64,000 nucleotides of DNA from Lacibacter luteus. Its GTDB lineage: Bacteria; Bacteroidota; Bacteroidia; Chitinophagales; Chitinophagaceae. The DNA lies in contig NZ_SDHW01000006.1 in assembly GCF_004118265.1 (NCBI RefSeq), positions 248,001 to 312,000 of the forward strand. The letters run 5' to 3'. Each line of letters starts with the position of its first letter. Position 1 is the first letter of the stretch. Shown one piece after another: positions 7,391-15,709 of the stretch. The position numbers and the translations under genes are program-made. The notes beneath the pieces were generated by a model. That model was not told the DNA's origin. It saw only the letters and a program-made list of their open reading frames with translations, and did no database searches.

Positions 7391-8937
7391 CTTAGCACAT
7401 ATCCTTCCGCCACTTTATAAAAATCATTCAGCTGTTGTTGTTTCCACTGTTCATCTTTGTTCAGCTCTTTCATCATAATATCAGCAACCAGTGGTGCGGC
7501 AGCAATGGCAGCTTTTGCATCAAGGATCAAGGCTCTTGTTCTTCTGCTCAATACATCTTCCACCGTCATGGCCATTTCATTACCAACAGCCCAGAATACT
7601 TCTGCAACAGTATATGGCAGATCAGGATGGATCAATTGCGAATAGCCCTGATGCTGTAAGAAACGAATAGCCGCAGCATCACTTCCGTAATAATGTAACG
7701 GATCATCAAAATCCACTTTCTTCATCCAGCCATGCAGTTTCATGGTTTCCGTTTGGCAACGGGTATAAGCAAGTCCGCCTTCGTAGTGTGCTTTCAGAAT
7801 AACTTCCTGTGCCATCTTGCGATAAGTGGTCCATTTACCACCGCTGATATTGATCATGCCACCCTTCGACACCCAAATGGTATGATCACGGGGAAGCACA
7901 GCCGTTTTTTTCTGTCCGGGTACTTTCACCAGCGGACGTAACCCTGCAAACACACTTTTTACATCGCTGCGTTGTAAACCAGTTTGCACATAGCGTTTAA
8001 AGTGGTTGATGACAAATTCCACTTCTTCTTCCAATGCTTTGGGTTCAATCTCTGCTGCTTCAACACTTGTATCGGTTGTACCAATAATTACTTTATCATG
8101 AAAAGGAACAGCAAACAACACACGCCCATCATCGGTACGTGGAATAAACAATGCCTGTTCGCCGGGAAAGAATTTCTTATCAACCACAATATGTATTCCC
8201 TGCGATGGTGTTACTGATCGTTCCAGTCCGTCATCATCCATTTTCAAAACATCATCCACAAATACACCTGTTGCATTCACAACAACTGTTCCTCTTGCTT
8301 CGTACTCTTCATTGGTTAAACAATCTTTTATGCGGACACCTTTTACTCTGCCGAGATCGTGCATCAAGCCGGTTACTTTGCAATAGTTCAATACAGTTGC
8401 ACTTACATCAGCAGCAGTTAATGCGAGTGAGATACACAAACGGGCATCATCAAACTGTCCGTCGAAATAAGCAACACCACCACTCAGTTTTTTACCGTCG
8501 AGTCCTTTAATGTATGTCTGTGTTTTTTTAATAGAAAGAATTTCACTGGGACCTAAACTCAACTTTGCCGATAAAAAATTATACACTTTCAATCCCAAAC
8601 CATAATACAACTTTTCCCACCAGCGATAGGCAGGCAACACCAACTTTAACGGATGAGCAATATGCGGTGCATTTTTCAACAACAAACCACGTTCACGGAG
8701 TGCATCACGCACCAAACGGAAATTACCCTGCTGCATATAACGCACACCACCATGAATGAGTTTGGTTGAGCGACTGGATGTGCCTTTACCAAAATCGTAT
8801 TGCTCAAGTAAAAGTGTTTTATAACCACGGGCAGCAGCATCTACAGCCGCACCCAAGCCGGTTGCACCACCACCAATGATGATGATATCCCAAAGATCAG
8901 TGGTCTTTAATTGTTGTATTTGTTGTGAACGATTCAA
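7387..8937 (-). CDS. glpD: Glycerol-3-phosphate dehydrogenase, FAD-dependent
   Basis: Oxidises sn-glycerol 3-phosphate to dihydroxyacetone phosphate, delivering electrons to quinone at the inner membrane. The 516 residues begin with a dinucleotide-binding motif IIIGGGATGLGAA (about 19-31) for FAD, followed by the family signature GTSSRSTKLIHGGVRYM. A further conserved block reads FAGLRPLV, and SKGGMINISGGKWTTYR is near residue 360. The C-terminal helical domain is present. It lies downstream of glpK and upstream of glpF on the same strand. Confidence 0.95.
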   Translation of the reverse strand: MNRSQQIQQLKTTDLWDIIIIGGGATGLGAAVDAAARGYKTLLLEQYDFGKGTSSRSTKLIHGGVRYMQQGNFRLVRDALRERGLLLKNAPHIAHPLKLVLPAYRWWEKLYYGLGLKVYNFLSAKLSLGPSEILSIKKTQTYIKGLDGKKLSGGVAYFDGQFDDARLCISLALTAADVSATVLNYCKVTGLMHDLGRVKGVRIKDCLTNEEYEARGTVVVNATGVFVDDVLKMDDDGLERSVTPSQGIHIVVDKKFFPGEQALFIPRTDDGRVLFAVPFHDKVIIGTTDTSVEAAEIEPKALEEEVEFVINHFKRYVQTGLQRSDVKSVFAGLRPLVKVPGQKKTAVLPRDHTIWVSKGGMINISGGKWTTYRKMAQEVILKAHYEGGLAYTRCQTETMKLHGWMKKVDFDDPLHYYGSDAAAIRFLQHQGYSQLIHPDLPYTVAEVFWAVGNEMAMTVEDVLSRRTRALILDAKAAIAAAPLVADIMMKELNKDEQWKQQQLNDFYKVAEGYVLR

Positions 8938-9032
8938 GAATCTATTTCTGGTTTATAGTTTTTTGTTTATAGTTGCCCATTCGGACTTTGCAATATTACT
9001 CAATGATGTTGAAGTTTGAATAGCTACGAACG

Positions 9033-9542
9033 TCAAAACTCAAATTCATCTTTCTTACAATAAAAATGTGGGCTGTAATCATAAACCATGCAACCGCCAA
9101 GGTACATTTTGCCATTACGTGCTTTTCTAAACATTTTTTTGGTTGGTAAATGGTATGTTATTGGTAAAACATATTTCGATCGTAAGCAAATCGGGCATTT
9201 TTTTGAGTCATAAAATTTTTGATAGAAACTTGTGTCAGGAACCATAACAGTCGATACAGCTGAATCACATTGTCCATTTTCAAATCTGAAAATCTGTGTT
9301 TTCCATCCGGACCACAGAATATAAAACAACCTGTTTTCTTTTGCAGCAAGATTCACAGTTACAATACCATCATCACTCATTGCTATGGTATCTTTCGTTT
9401 GAGGAAAAACAACAACACCACCTCCAACTAATCCGATTTCGGAAACAATCACTTTTGTTCTAAAGACATCATTCTGCCCTTTAGAAAATAAACCAAGGAT
9501 TAAAAAAAATATGATCAGCCTTACTTGTTTCATGCTCTTCAT
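9033..9542 (-). CDS. Secreted protein with a zinc-ribbon-like C-terminal domain
   Basis: 169 residues. Residues 1-22 form a signal peptide (an alternative start is Met4). Residues 25-70 look like beta strands of a small surface domain. Residues 115-169 resemble a zinc-ribbon family with CPxC, a VPIxYGxP-like stretch, LGGC and a final YC: here CPIC (116-119), YVLPITYHLP, YLGGC (151) and FYCKKD (C162). The last CxxC is incomplete, with Asp165 where a second cysteine is usual, so zinc binding may be altered or lost. The gene sits between glpK and glpD, probably in the same transcript. The function is unknown. Confidence 0.55.
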   Translation of the reverse strand: MKSMKQVRLIIFFLILGLFSKGQNDVFRTKVIVSEIGLVGGGVVVFPQTKDTIAMSDDGIVTVNLAAKENRLFYILWSGWKTQIFRFENGQCDSAVSTVMVPDTSFYQKFYDSKKCPICLRSKYVLPITYHLPTKKMFRKARNGKMYLGGCMVYDYSPHFYCKKDEFEF

Positions 9543-9565
9543 TGTTAACTATAATTATGACAGAA

Positions 9566-11050
9566 CTAAAAACTCTGCGTTGCCTTCACCGCCTTCAACC
9601 AACCATTATACAATTCAGTTCGCTTGCCTTCATCCAGTTGAGGTTCAAAGCTGCGTTCTACTTTCCATTGTTCCTGAATTTCATCGATGCTGTTCCAGTA
9701 GCCTGTCGCAAGCCCGGCAAGATAAGCAGCACCCAAAGCTGTTGTTTCTGTCACCTTTGGCCGCACAACAGTCGTGTGCAGTATATCGCTCTGGAACTGC
9801 ATCAAACCATTGTTCACAGTAGCACCGCCATCCACCCTTAACTCAGTAATAGAAATACCGGCATCGGCTTCCATCGCTTTTAACACATCGGCTGTTTGGT
9901 AAGCAATGCTATCGAGGGCAGCTTTGGCAATATGCGATGCAGTCGTTCCTCTTGTAATACCTACCATCGTACCTCTTGCATGCTGATTCCAGTAAGGTGC
10001 ACCAAGACCCGTAAACGCAGGCACTACATACACACCTTCACTATCGTTTACTTTTGCTGCCAGTTTTTCTACGTCACCCGATGACCGGATAATGCCCAAT
10101 CCATCACGCAGCCATTGCACCACAGCACCAGCAATAAACACACTTCCTTCCAACGCATATTCAGTTTTACCGTTGATCTTCCACGCAACTGTTGTGAGCA
10201 GATTGTTTCTGGATATCACCGCTTTCTCACCTGTATTCATCAGCATAAAACAACCGGTGCCATAAGTATTCTTCACCATTCCTTGTTTGGTGCACATTTG
10301 CCCGAACAAGGCGCTTTGCTGATCGCCTGCAATACCTGCAATGGGGATATTGGTAGCCGTTAGTATGTTTTGTGTTACACCATACACTTCGCTGCTGCTG
10401 CGAATCTGCGGCAACATGTTACCGGGAATTGAGAATATTTTTTCCAGCTCACCATCCCATTGCAGTGTTTGTAAATTCATGAGCATGGTGCGACTTGCAT
10501 TGCTTACATCGGTTGCATGCACTTGTCCTTTTGTTAAGTTCCAGAGTAACCACGTATCAACTGTACCAAAACACAATTCACCTTTCTCTGCTTTCGCTCT
10601 TGCACCTTCTACATTATCCAGTATCCATTTTATTTTCGATGCGCTGAAATACGCATCAACCACCAAACCTGTGCGTTGCTGAATTAAGATGTGCAGATTT
10701 TTCCGTTTCAGTTCATCACAAAAATCTGCCGTACGTCTGTCTTGCCACACAATGGCATTGTAAACGGGCTTACCGGTTTTACGATCCCACACGACGGTTG
10801 TTTCACGTTGGTTAGTAATACCGATGGCATGAATATGTTCTGTGGTTAACCCCGCTTTGGTAATAGCTTCGGCAGCCACACCTAATTGTGTGCTCCATAT
10901 TTCTTCGGGATCATGTTCTACCCAGCCCGGTTGCGGAAAAATTTGTTTGAACTCTTTTTGTGCAACCGAAACAATACTTCCATCATGATCGAACACAATG
11001 GCACGGCTGCTGGTTGTTCCCTGGTCGAAGGCAAGAATATATTTCGTCAT
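9566..11050 (-). CDS. glpK: Glycerol kinase
   Basis: Phosphorylates glycerol with ATP to glycerol 3-phosphate, the substrate of the neighbouring GlpD. The 494 residues match the family length. The N-terminus [17 protein letters not shown] carries the phosphate-1 motif of FGGY kinases. [19 protein letters not shown] and WQDRRT follow, then [10 protein letters not shown] and [11 protein letters not shown], and [11 protein letters not shown] marks the second ATP-binding part. It is the first gene of the glp block and is transcribed away from the GNAT-like gene at 11134, so their promoters share 83 bases. Confidence 0.97.
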   Translation of the reverse strand: MTKYILAFDQGTTSSRAIVFDHDGSIVSVAQKEFKQIFPQPGWVEHDPEEIWSTQLGVAAEAITKAGLTTEHIHAIGITNQRETTVVWDRKTGKPVYNAIVWQDRRTADFCDELKRKNLHILIQQRTGLVVDAYFSASKIKWILDNVEGARAKAEKGELCFGTVDTWLLWNLTKGQVHATDVSNASRTMLMNLQTLQWDGELEKIFSIPGNMLPQIRSSSEVYGVTQNILTATNIPIAGIAGDQQSALFGQMCTKQGMVKNTYGTGCFMLMNTGEKAVISRNNLLTTVAWKINGKTEYALEGSVFIAGAVVQWLRDGLGIIRSSGDVEKLAAKVNDSEGVYVVPAFTGLGAPYWNQHARGTMVGITRGTTASHIAKAALDSIAYQTADVLKAMEADAGISITELRVDGGATVNNGLMQFQSDILHTTVVRPKVTETTALGAAYLAGLATGYWNSIDEIQEQWKVERSFEPQLDEGKRTELYNGWLKAVKATQSF

Positions 11051-11107
11051 ACAGCAATAAATTGAACTTCTTACAATACACTAACAAATCGTTGTTGCAC
11101 GAACCCT

Positions 11108-11115
11108 TACATTTG
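11108..11115 (+). promoter_or_regulatory. Possible -7 box for the GNAT-like gene
   Basis: TACATTTG matches the Bacteroidota -7 pattern TAnnTTTG and ends 18 bases before the ATG at 11134. No TTTG lies at the usual 17-23 base distance, so support is limited. Confidence 0.35.
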
Positions 11116-11133
11116 AAGACTAAAGAAAGGCAC

Positions 11134-12294
11134 ATGCACTTGGTTGAAGTTAATGATAAACAGTCAGCAAAAGAATTTTTACAGGTTGCTGTTGCATTAT
11201 ATAAAGATGATGCGAACTGGATACGTCCGCTGGATAAGGATATTGAACAGGTATTTGATGAGAAAAAGAATAAAGCCTTTCTTAACGGGGTAGCAATACG
11301 ATGGATACTAAAAAATGATGAAGGATTATTAATCGGTCGTATTGCAGCATTTGTAAACAGCCGTTACAAATCGAAAGGCGATGATGTGCCTGTTGGTGGT
11401 GTAGGATTTTTTGAATGCATCAACGATCAATCGGCGGCAAATTATTTATTTGATACAGCAAAACAATGGTTACAAAGCAAGGGCATGGAAGCAATGGATG
11501 GCCCAATCAACTTTGGTGAGCGTGATCGCTGGTGGGGTTTGCAGGTAGAAGGGTTTCAGCAGCCTTTGTATTGCATGAATTACAATCTGCCGTATTATCA
11601 ACAGTTATTTGAGAACTACGGGTTTCAATTATTCTTCAATCAGTATTGCTATTCGCTGAAAGTAAAAGATAAGTTAAGTGAAAAATTTTACCAGCGTCAT
11701 GATCATCTTTCAAAAGACCCCGATTACAAAGCTGTTCATATCAAGGTGAATCAACTCGAAAAATTTGCCAAAGATTTTTGTACTGTTTATAATAAAGCAT
11801 GGGCCGGTCATGCAGGATTAAAACAAATGGAAGAGAAAACAGCCATTGCCATGTTCAATGCCATGAAACCGGTGATGGATGAACGCATTTGTTGGTTTAC
11901 GTATTATAAAGATGAGCCTGTTGCTATCTGGCTCAATCTTCCTGATCTGAATCAATGGTTCATGGAATTGAATGGACGATTTGATAGCTGGAGCAAATTG
12001 AAATTCCTTTGGGTGAAAGCAACCAAGCGAAATAAAAAATTCACCGGTATCATCTTTGGCATTGTGCCCGAACATCAGCACAAAGGTGTAGATGCATTCA
12101 TGATCATTGAAGCAGCAAAAGTGATACAGGCTCCCATGTTATATGATGATTATGAAATGCAATGGATCGGCGATTTTAATCCACGCATGATGAATGTAGC
12201 CGCCAGCCTGGGAACACATGTCAGTCGCAGGTTAATTACTTATCGTTTATTATTTGACAAAACGAAAGAATTTAAACGGCACCCGGTGTTATAA
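11134..12294 (+). CDS. Conserved protein with GNAT-like acyltransferase features
   Basis: 386 residues from the ATG at 11134. The frame stays open further upstream, but that part lies antisense to glpK, so the later start is preferred. The sequence has an RIAAFVNSRY strand, a GGVGFFE segment and the block MDGPINFGERDRWWGL, which I associate with a family of about 380-residue GNAT-fold proteins (YghO-like) in Bacteroidota. A second half includes IIFGIVPEHQHKGVDAFMI, resembling the acetyl-CoA binding turn. The substrate is unknown. It is transcribed away from glpK. Confidence 0.6.
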   Translation: MHLVEVNDKQSAKEFLQVAVALYKDDANWIRPLDKDIEQVFDEKKNKAFLNGVAIRWILKNDEGLLIGRIAAFVNSRYKSKGDDVPVGGVGFFECINDQSAANYLFDTAKQWLQSKGMEAMDGPINFGERDRWWGLQVEGFQQPLYCMNYNLPYYQQLFENYGFQLFFNQYCYSLKVKDKLSEKFYQRHDHLSKDPDYKAVHIKVNQLEKFAKDFCTVYNKAWAGHAGLKQMEEKTAIAMFNAMKPVMDERICWFTYYKDEPVAIWLNLPDLNQWFMELNGRFDSWSKLKFLWVKATKRNKKFTGIIFGIVPEHQHKGVDAFMIIEAAKVIQAPMLYDDYEMQWIGDFNPRMMNVAASLGTHVSRRLITYRLLFDKTKEFKRHPVL

Positions 12295-12315
12295 TTCTAT
12301 GTCTATAACATTTTT
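12287..12315 (+). terminator. Weak AT-rich terminator candidate
   Basis: TGTTATA (12287-12293) and TATAACA (12304-12310) form a 7-bp stem overlapping the stop codon of the GNAT-like gene, followed by TTTTT. The stem has a single G-C pair per side, so termination would be weak. Confidence 0.35.
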
Positions 12316-12340
12316 GCAGAATTGATTTGTAAAACAATTT

Positions 12341-12664
12341 TTACCAAGGGGAAAAATCATAAACCCTTTTAATATACCAATGCTTTGCCTTGTATTTTTG
12401 ATACGTTTCTAAGGTGTCAAGTCCATAAAAATCTTCAAGCCTTTCATAATAAAATGTATCCTTTTGTGGAGCCACTTTAATCCCTTTCCAGATAATTGTA
12501 TCGTCCCAAAAAGCAATGGATGTAATAGTTACCCTTGAATGATCTCCTATTTCTAAATAATTAGTTCGGAAAGTGTATTTTGTATCGGTGTCTTTTATTT
12601 CATAGCCGATTCTCTTTCCACATGCAGATAACGCAATCATAAAAACAGCTAATAAACGATTCAT
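12341..12664 (-). CDS. Small lipoprotein, unknown function
   Basis: 107 residues. The N-terminus MNRLLAVFMIALSAC is a lipoprotein signal with the lipobox LSAC and lipidated Cys15. The remaining 92 residues are rich in Tyr, Trp, Lys and Asp and contain no motif I recognise. The protein should be anchored to a membrane on the periplasmic or outer side. It lies alone between the GNAT-like gene and another small lipoprotein on the same strand. Confidence 0.6.
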   Translation of the reverse strand: MNRLLAVFMIALSACGKRIGYEIKDTDTKYTFRTNYLEIGDHSRVTITSIAFWDDTIIWKGIKVAPQKDTFYYERLEDFYGLDTLETYQKYKAKHWYIKRVYDFSPW

Positions 12665-12785
12665 TTAATTGGGATTTGTACTAAGAAGAAGGTGTTCCTT
12701 AGTCAAATTTAACAGAAATTATAGACCTGTAAGGTTTACAGCGTTGCTCTTCAAGCCCGTCAAAATTCATAGGTTTTGCAGACGC

Positions 12786-13058
12786 TCACCACTTTTTAAT
12801 AAACCTGTTAAAGGTTCTTGTGGTTGTACACTCACCGGAAGAAATAATTTTCGTATTTCCCGGACTTGCATCTTTTAACGCATCACCACAAAAAACAAGT
12901 TGTAAAGTGCGGCTACCCGCACAAGACCAATCGAAGCCTGTACCGCTGTACGATTTGCGGTCGGTTACTTCCCATTCTTCACAATTTCGGTTACTGTTTA
13001 CTTTACTGCAGGTGGAACAACCTACAAGTATTACCAGGAATATCAGTTGCGTCTTCAT
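12786..13058 (-). CDS. Small cysteine-rich lipoprotein
   Basis: 90 residues from the ATG at 13058. A TTG three codons upstream is possible but less likely. The N-terminus MKTQLIFLVILVGCSTC carries a lipobox (LVGC). The mature part has four further cysteines (NCEEW, SCAG, FCGD, GECTT) and ends in a basic FIKKW, which suggests disulphide bonds outside the cytoplasm. The family is not recognised. Between this gene and dnaX (13059-13196) I see nothing else. Confidence 0.55.
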   Translation of the reverse strand: MKTQLIFLVILVGCSTCSKVNSNRNCEEWEVTDRKSYSGTGFDWSCAGSRTLQLVFCGDALKDASPGNTKIISSGECTTTRTFNRFIKKW

Positions 13059-13196
13059 CACACACAATTAAATGATGACCGGCTCCAGAGAAGGCTTATT
13101 AAAATTACGCTGTAATATCAGCAAATGCAAGTCAATACAGGTTTGCAACCCGGTAAGCTCATAGGTTTAATTTTTCCCTAAATTGCAGCCGCAGTT

Positions 13197-15032
13197 ATGG
13201 ATAAATTCATTGTTTCGGCACGCAAGTACAGACCCCAAACCTTCGATACGGTGGTGGGGCAAAGTCATATCACCACTACACTTAAAAATGCTATCAGCCA
13301 TAATCAATTGGCGCATGCATTTTTGTTTTGCGGTCCACGTGGTGTGGGTAAAACAACCTGTGCCCGTATTCTGGCCAAGACGATCAACTGCGAAAATATT
13401 CAACCCAATGGTGAGGCTTGCGATACCTGTGTAAGTTGCCGTACGTTTAACGAAGGCACATCACTCAACATTCATGAATTGGATGCGGCGAGTAACAACT
13501 CGGTGGATGATATCCGTTCGTTGATTGAACAGGTTCGTTTTGCACCGCAGATGGGGCAATACAAAGTGTACATCATCGATGAGGTACACATGCTCAGCTC
13601 AAGTGCCTTCAATGCATTTTTGAAAACACTGGAAGAGCCTCCATCCTATGCTATTTTCATTTTAGCAACAACAGAGAAACACAAGATCTTACCAACCATC
13701 CTCAGCCGATGCCAGATCTTCGATTTCAAACGTATTACAACCAACGATACTGTTGAACATCTGCAGGAAATTGTTACCAAAGAAGAGCTGAAAGCGGAGA
13801 AACCGGCATTACAAGTGATTGCGCAGAAGAGTGAAGGTTGTATGCGTGATGCACTCAGCATCATGGATAAGATTGTGAGCTTTACTAATGGTGAACTTAC
13901 TTATCAGAATACATTAGAGCATCTGAACATTTTAGATGCAGATTATTTTTTCAAGTTACTTGATGCCATGCAGCAGCAGGATCTTGCAACAGGTATGTTG
14001 TTGTTCGATGATATTAACCGCAAAGGTTTTGAAGGCGACATGGTATTGAATGCCATGGCCGAATTCTTCCGCAACCTGCTGGTGTGTAAAGATGAAAGGG
14101 TAGCCAGCCTGCTGGAAGTGGTTGAAAGTTTCAAAGACCGTTATATTGCTGCTGCAAAGAAAACATCAGCATCTTACATCATCAGTGCATTGAATGTATT
14201 GAACGAAGCGGAGATCGGTTACAAACAGGCACGCAACAAACGTCTGCATGTAGAGTTGGCAATCATTAAACTCACTTACCTGCAACAGGCCATCGACCTT
14301 TCTGATAAAAAAAAAGTAGTTGATAAAGCGAAAGCCGTTCAGTTCCGCTCGTTGCAGCCGGTGGAAGTAAAGGAACAAGCTGAAGGCACAAGGAACAAGG
14401 TACAGGAAACAAGCGGCGCAAGGCTGCTAGTGGAAGAACCACAGCAGAGACTGCAAGGCACAAGTTACAAGGTACAAGAGCCAATATCCCCGTCCGACCA
14501 GGTGATCCGGGCGGGCAATGCTCAAAATCCATCAATACAAAATCCACCAATACAAACTTCAACACCTAAAGCAAACACAGCTGGTTTAAAAGGTGGTTTA
14601 TCAAAGCTGCGGGAGAAGATTGCTGCCGAAAGCAACAGTGCTGCCAATCAACAAAGAGATATTGATGTGGAAGGTTTGAAAATAGCCTGGCAGGAATATA
14701 TTTTGAAACTGAAAGCAGCAGCAAAACATTCGGTGGTATCCACTTTTGAAATGATGGAATGCCGTATGAAATCGCCCATCGATTTTGAAGTGGTTGTTTC
14801 AGGTGCAATACAGGCAGGTTTTCTGAAACAGGAAAAAACTTCCTTACTGCTGCATATACAGAGTTTTTTCAAAAACCCCAATCTCAATATTCATGTTGAT
14901 CTGATAGAAGAACCGGAAGATAATACACCGGTTGAACGTCCGCTTTCAGTTAGGGAACAGTTCCAGCTAATGACAGAAAAATATCCGCTGGTAAAAGAAT
15001 TGAGAGATCGTTTAGGAATGCAGCTCGATTAA
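13197..15032 (+). CDS. dnaX: DNA polymerase III subunits gamma/tau
   Basis: The clamp-loader ATPase. 611 residues: Walker A GPRGVGKT (46-53), a zinc module with Cys65, 75, 78 and 81, Walker B IIDEVH (about 127-132) and the sensor motif ILSRCQIF. Conserved clamp-loader domains end near residue 370. A long, poorly conserved linker (about 375-470) follows, then a C-terminal part that would contact polymerase and helicase. At codons 371-373 the gene has nine A in a row, with stop codons directly behind it in the other two frames, so a short gamma form is likely. The linker contains repeat-derived sequence (14385-14515). Confidence 0.96.
   Translation: MDKFIVSARKYRPQTFDTVVGQSHITTTLKNAISHNQLAHAFLFCGPRGVGKTTCARILAKTINCENIQPNGEACDTCVSCRTFNEGTSLNIHELDAASNNSVDDIRSLIEQVRFAPQMGQYKVYIIDEVHMLSSSAFNAFLKTLEEPPSYAIFILATTEKHKILPTILSRCQIFDFKRITTNDTVEHLQEIVTKEELKAEKPALQVIAQKSEGCMRDALSIMDKIVSFTNGELTYQNTLEHLNILDADYFFKLLDAMQQQDLATGMLLFDDINRKGFEGDMVLNAMAEFFRNLLVCKDERVASLLEVVESFKDRYIAAAKKTSASYIISALNVLNEAEIGYKQARNKRLHVELAIIKLTYLQQAIDLSDKKKVVDKAKAVQFRSLQPVEVKEQAEGTRNKVQETSGARLLVEEPQQRLQGTSYKVQEPISPSDQVIRAGNAQNPSIQNPPIQTSTPKANTAGLKGGLSKLREKIAAESNSAANQQRDIDVEGLKIAWQEYILKLKAAAKHSVVSTFEMMECRMKSPIDFEVVVSGAIQAGFLKQEKTSLLLHIQSFFKNPNLNIHVDLIEEPEDNTPVERPLSVREQFQLMTEKYPLVKELRDRLGMQLD
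14307..14315 (+). promoter_or_regulatory. Putative slippage site (A9) making the gamma subunit
   Basis: Nine consecutive A cover codons 371-373 of dnaX, just after the conserved ATPase and collar domains. If one A is gained, or the ribosome shifts by -1, the next codons read AGT AGT and then TGA (14321-14323). If one A is lost, TAG follows at once (14317-14319). Both outcomes end the protein at about 373-375 residues. The same design, with A9 and transcriptional slippage, is known for dnaX of Thermus thermophilus. Confidence 0.65.
14385..14515 (+). repeat. Repeat-derived insertion in the dnaX linker
   Basis: Two direct copies of a 22-bp unit, GGCACAAGnnACAAGGTACArG (14385-14406 and 14457-14478), match at 19 of 22 positions. 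They are followed by an imperfect GC-rich hairpin (14489-14515). Related words occur outside genes near 40496 (AAGGTACAAGG) and 50785 (AAGGTACAAG). All lie in frame, coding for low-complexity text such as GTRNKVQE and GTSYKVQE. Confidence 0.6.
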
Positions 15033-15040
15033 TTGAGTGC

Positions 15041-15502
15041 CTACAGCTTTATCAATTTTGCATCGTAACGTAACGTTGTTTTTATTTCCATACGATTGCC
15101 GCTGATGCTGTAAGCTGCAGGAACGCAAGGAAACACAGATTGCAATAAACAGTTTTGCAGTACAGTTAAAAAAGCTGAGCCCAGTTGGTCTTCTGCAACT
15201 TTGGTCATTGACCCAAAAGAACCAAACAGAATATTTCCGTTTGATGGCAATGTATAGCTTCCGCCGCTGAAAATATTAACTCTTGTTTTTCCGCTAAACG
15301 ATCCATCTGCATTCAAGGTAATTTGTATACGTTCTGTTGTTCCTGAAGGATAAGTAATGGTTGTTCCCGTGCTTTTATCGTTTACTTCGGTTAGTTGCCA
15401 GGTACCTGTTAATTGCGTGTTGGCAGCAGTATTTGCTGTGTTTTCCTTACGGCAGGAAAGCAGCACAAACGCAAAAATAGAAGCAGTTAGAAACAGGCGC
15501 AT
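15041..15502 (-). CDS. Lipocalin-like lipoprotein
   Basis: 153 residues with a lipoprotein signal, MRLFLTASIFAFVLLSC, and Cys17 as the lipidation site. A Thr/Asn linker leads into LTGTWQLTEV, then an ITLNADGSFSGK strand and an ISGNRMEIKTTLRYDAKLIKL ending. This is the pattern of small lipocalin-like or META-like beta barrels common among Bacteroidota lipoproteins. The ligand is unknown. It converges on dnaX with 8 bases between the stops. Confidence 0.6.
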   Translation of the reverse strand: MRLFLTASIFAFVLLSCRKENTANTAANTQLTGTWQLTEVNDKSTGTTITYPSGTTERIQITLNADGSFSGKTRVNIFSGGSYTLPSNGNILFGSFGSMTKVAEDQLGSAFLTVLQNCLLQSVFPCVPAAYSISGNRMEIKTTLRYDAKLIKL

Positions 15503-15709
15503 AACAGTAATTTATACCATGACAATAAAGTACCGGGGATCGTTGCCTTACCCTCTTGATTTTCCGCAAAAATGTGTTTTAAAAAGCGTTTTCCAAAGCA
15601 TAACCCTCAGCTCTTGAAAAGCTAACAGTTATTGGCAAGAAAGCACAGGTCGATATTTGGCTAAATTGCCTTAATTTCACGCCCTCATTACGACAAAAAA
15701 ACTGATTTT

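Noticed and set aside
10960-11133. Upstream extension of the GNAT-like gene
   Set aside because: The added 58 codons lie antisense to glpK and carry no family sequence. The ATG at 11134 gives a normal N-terminus.
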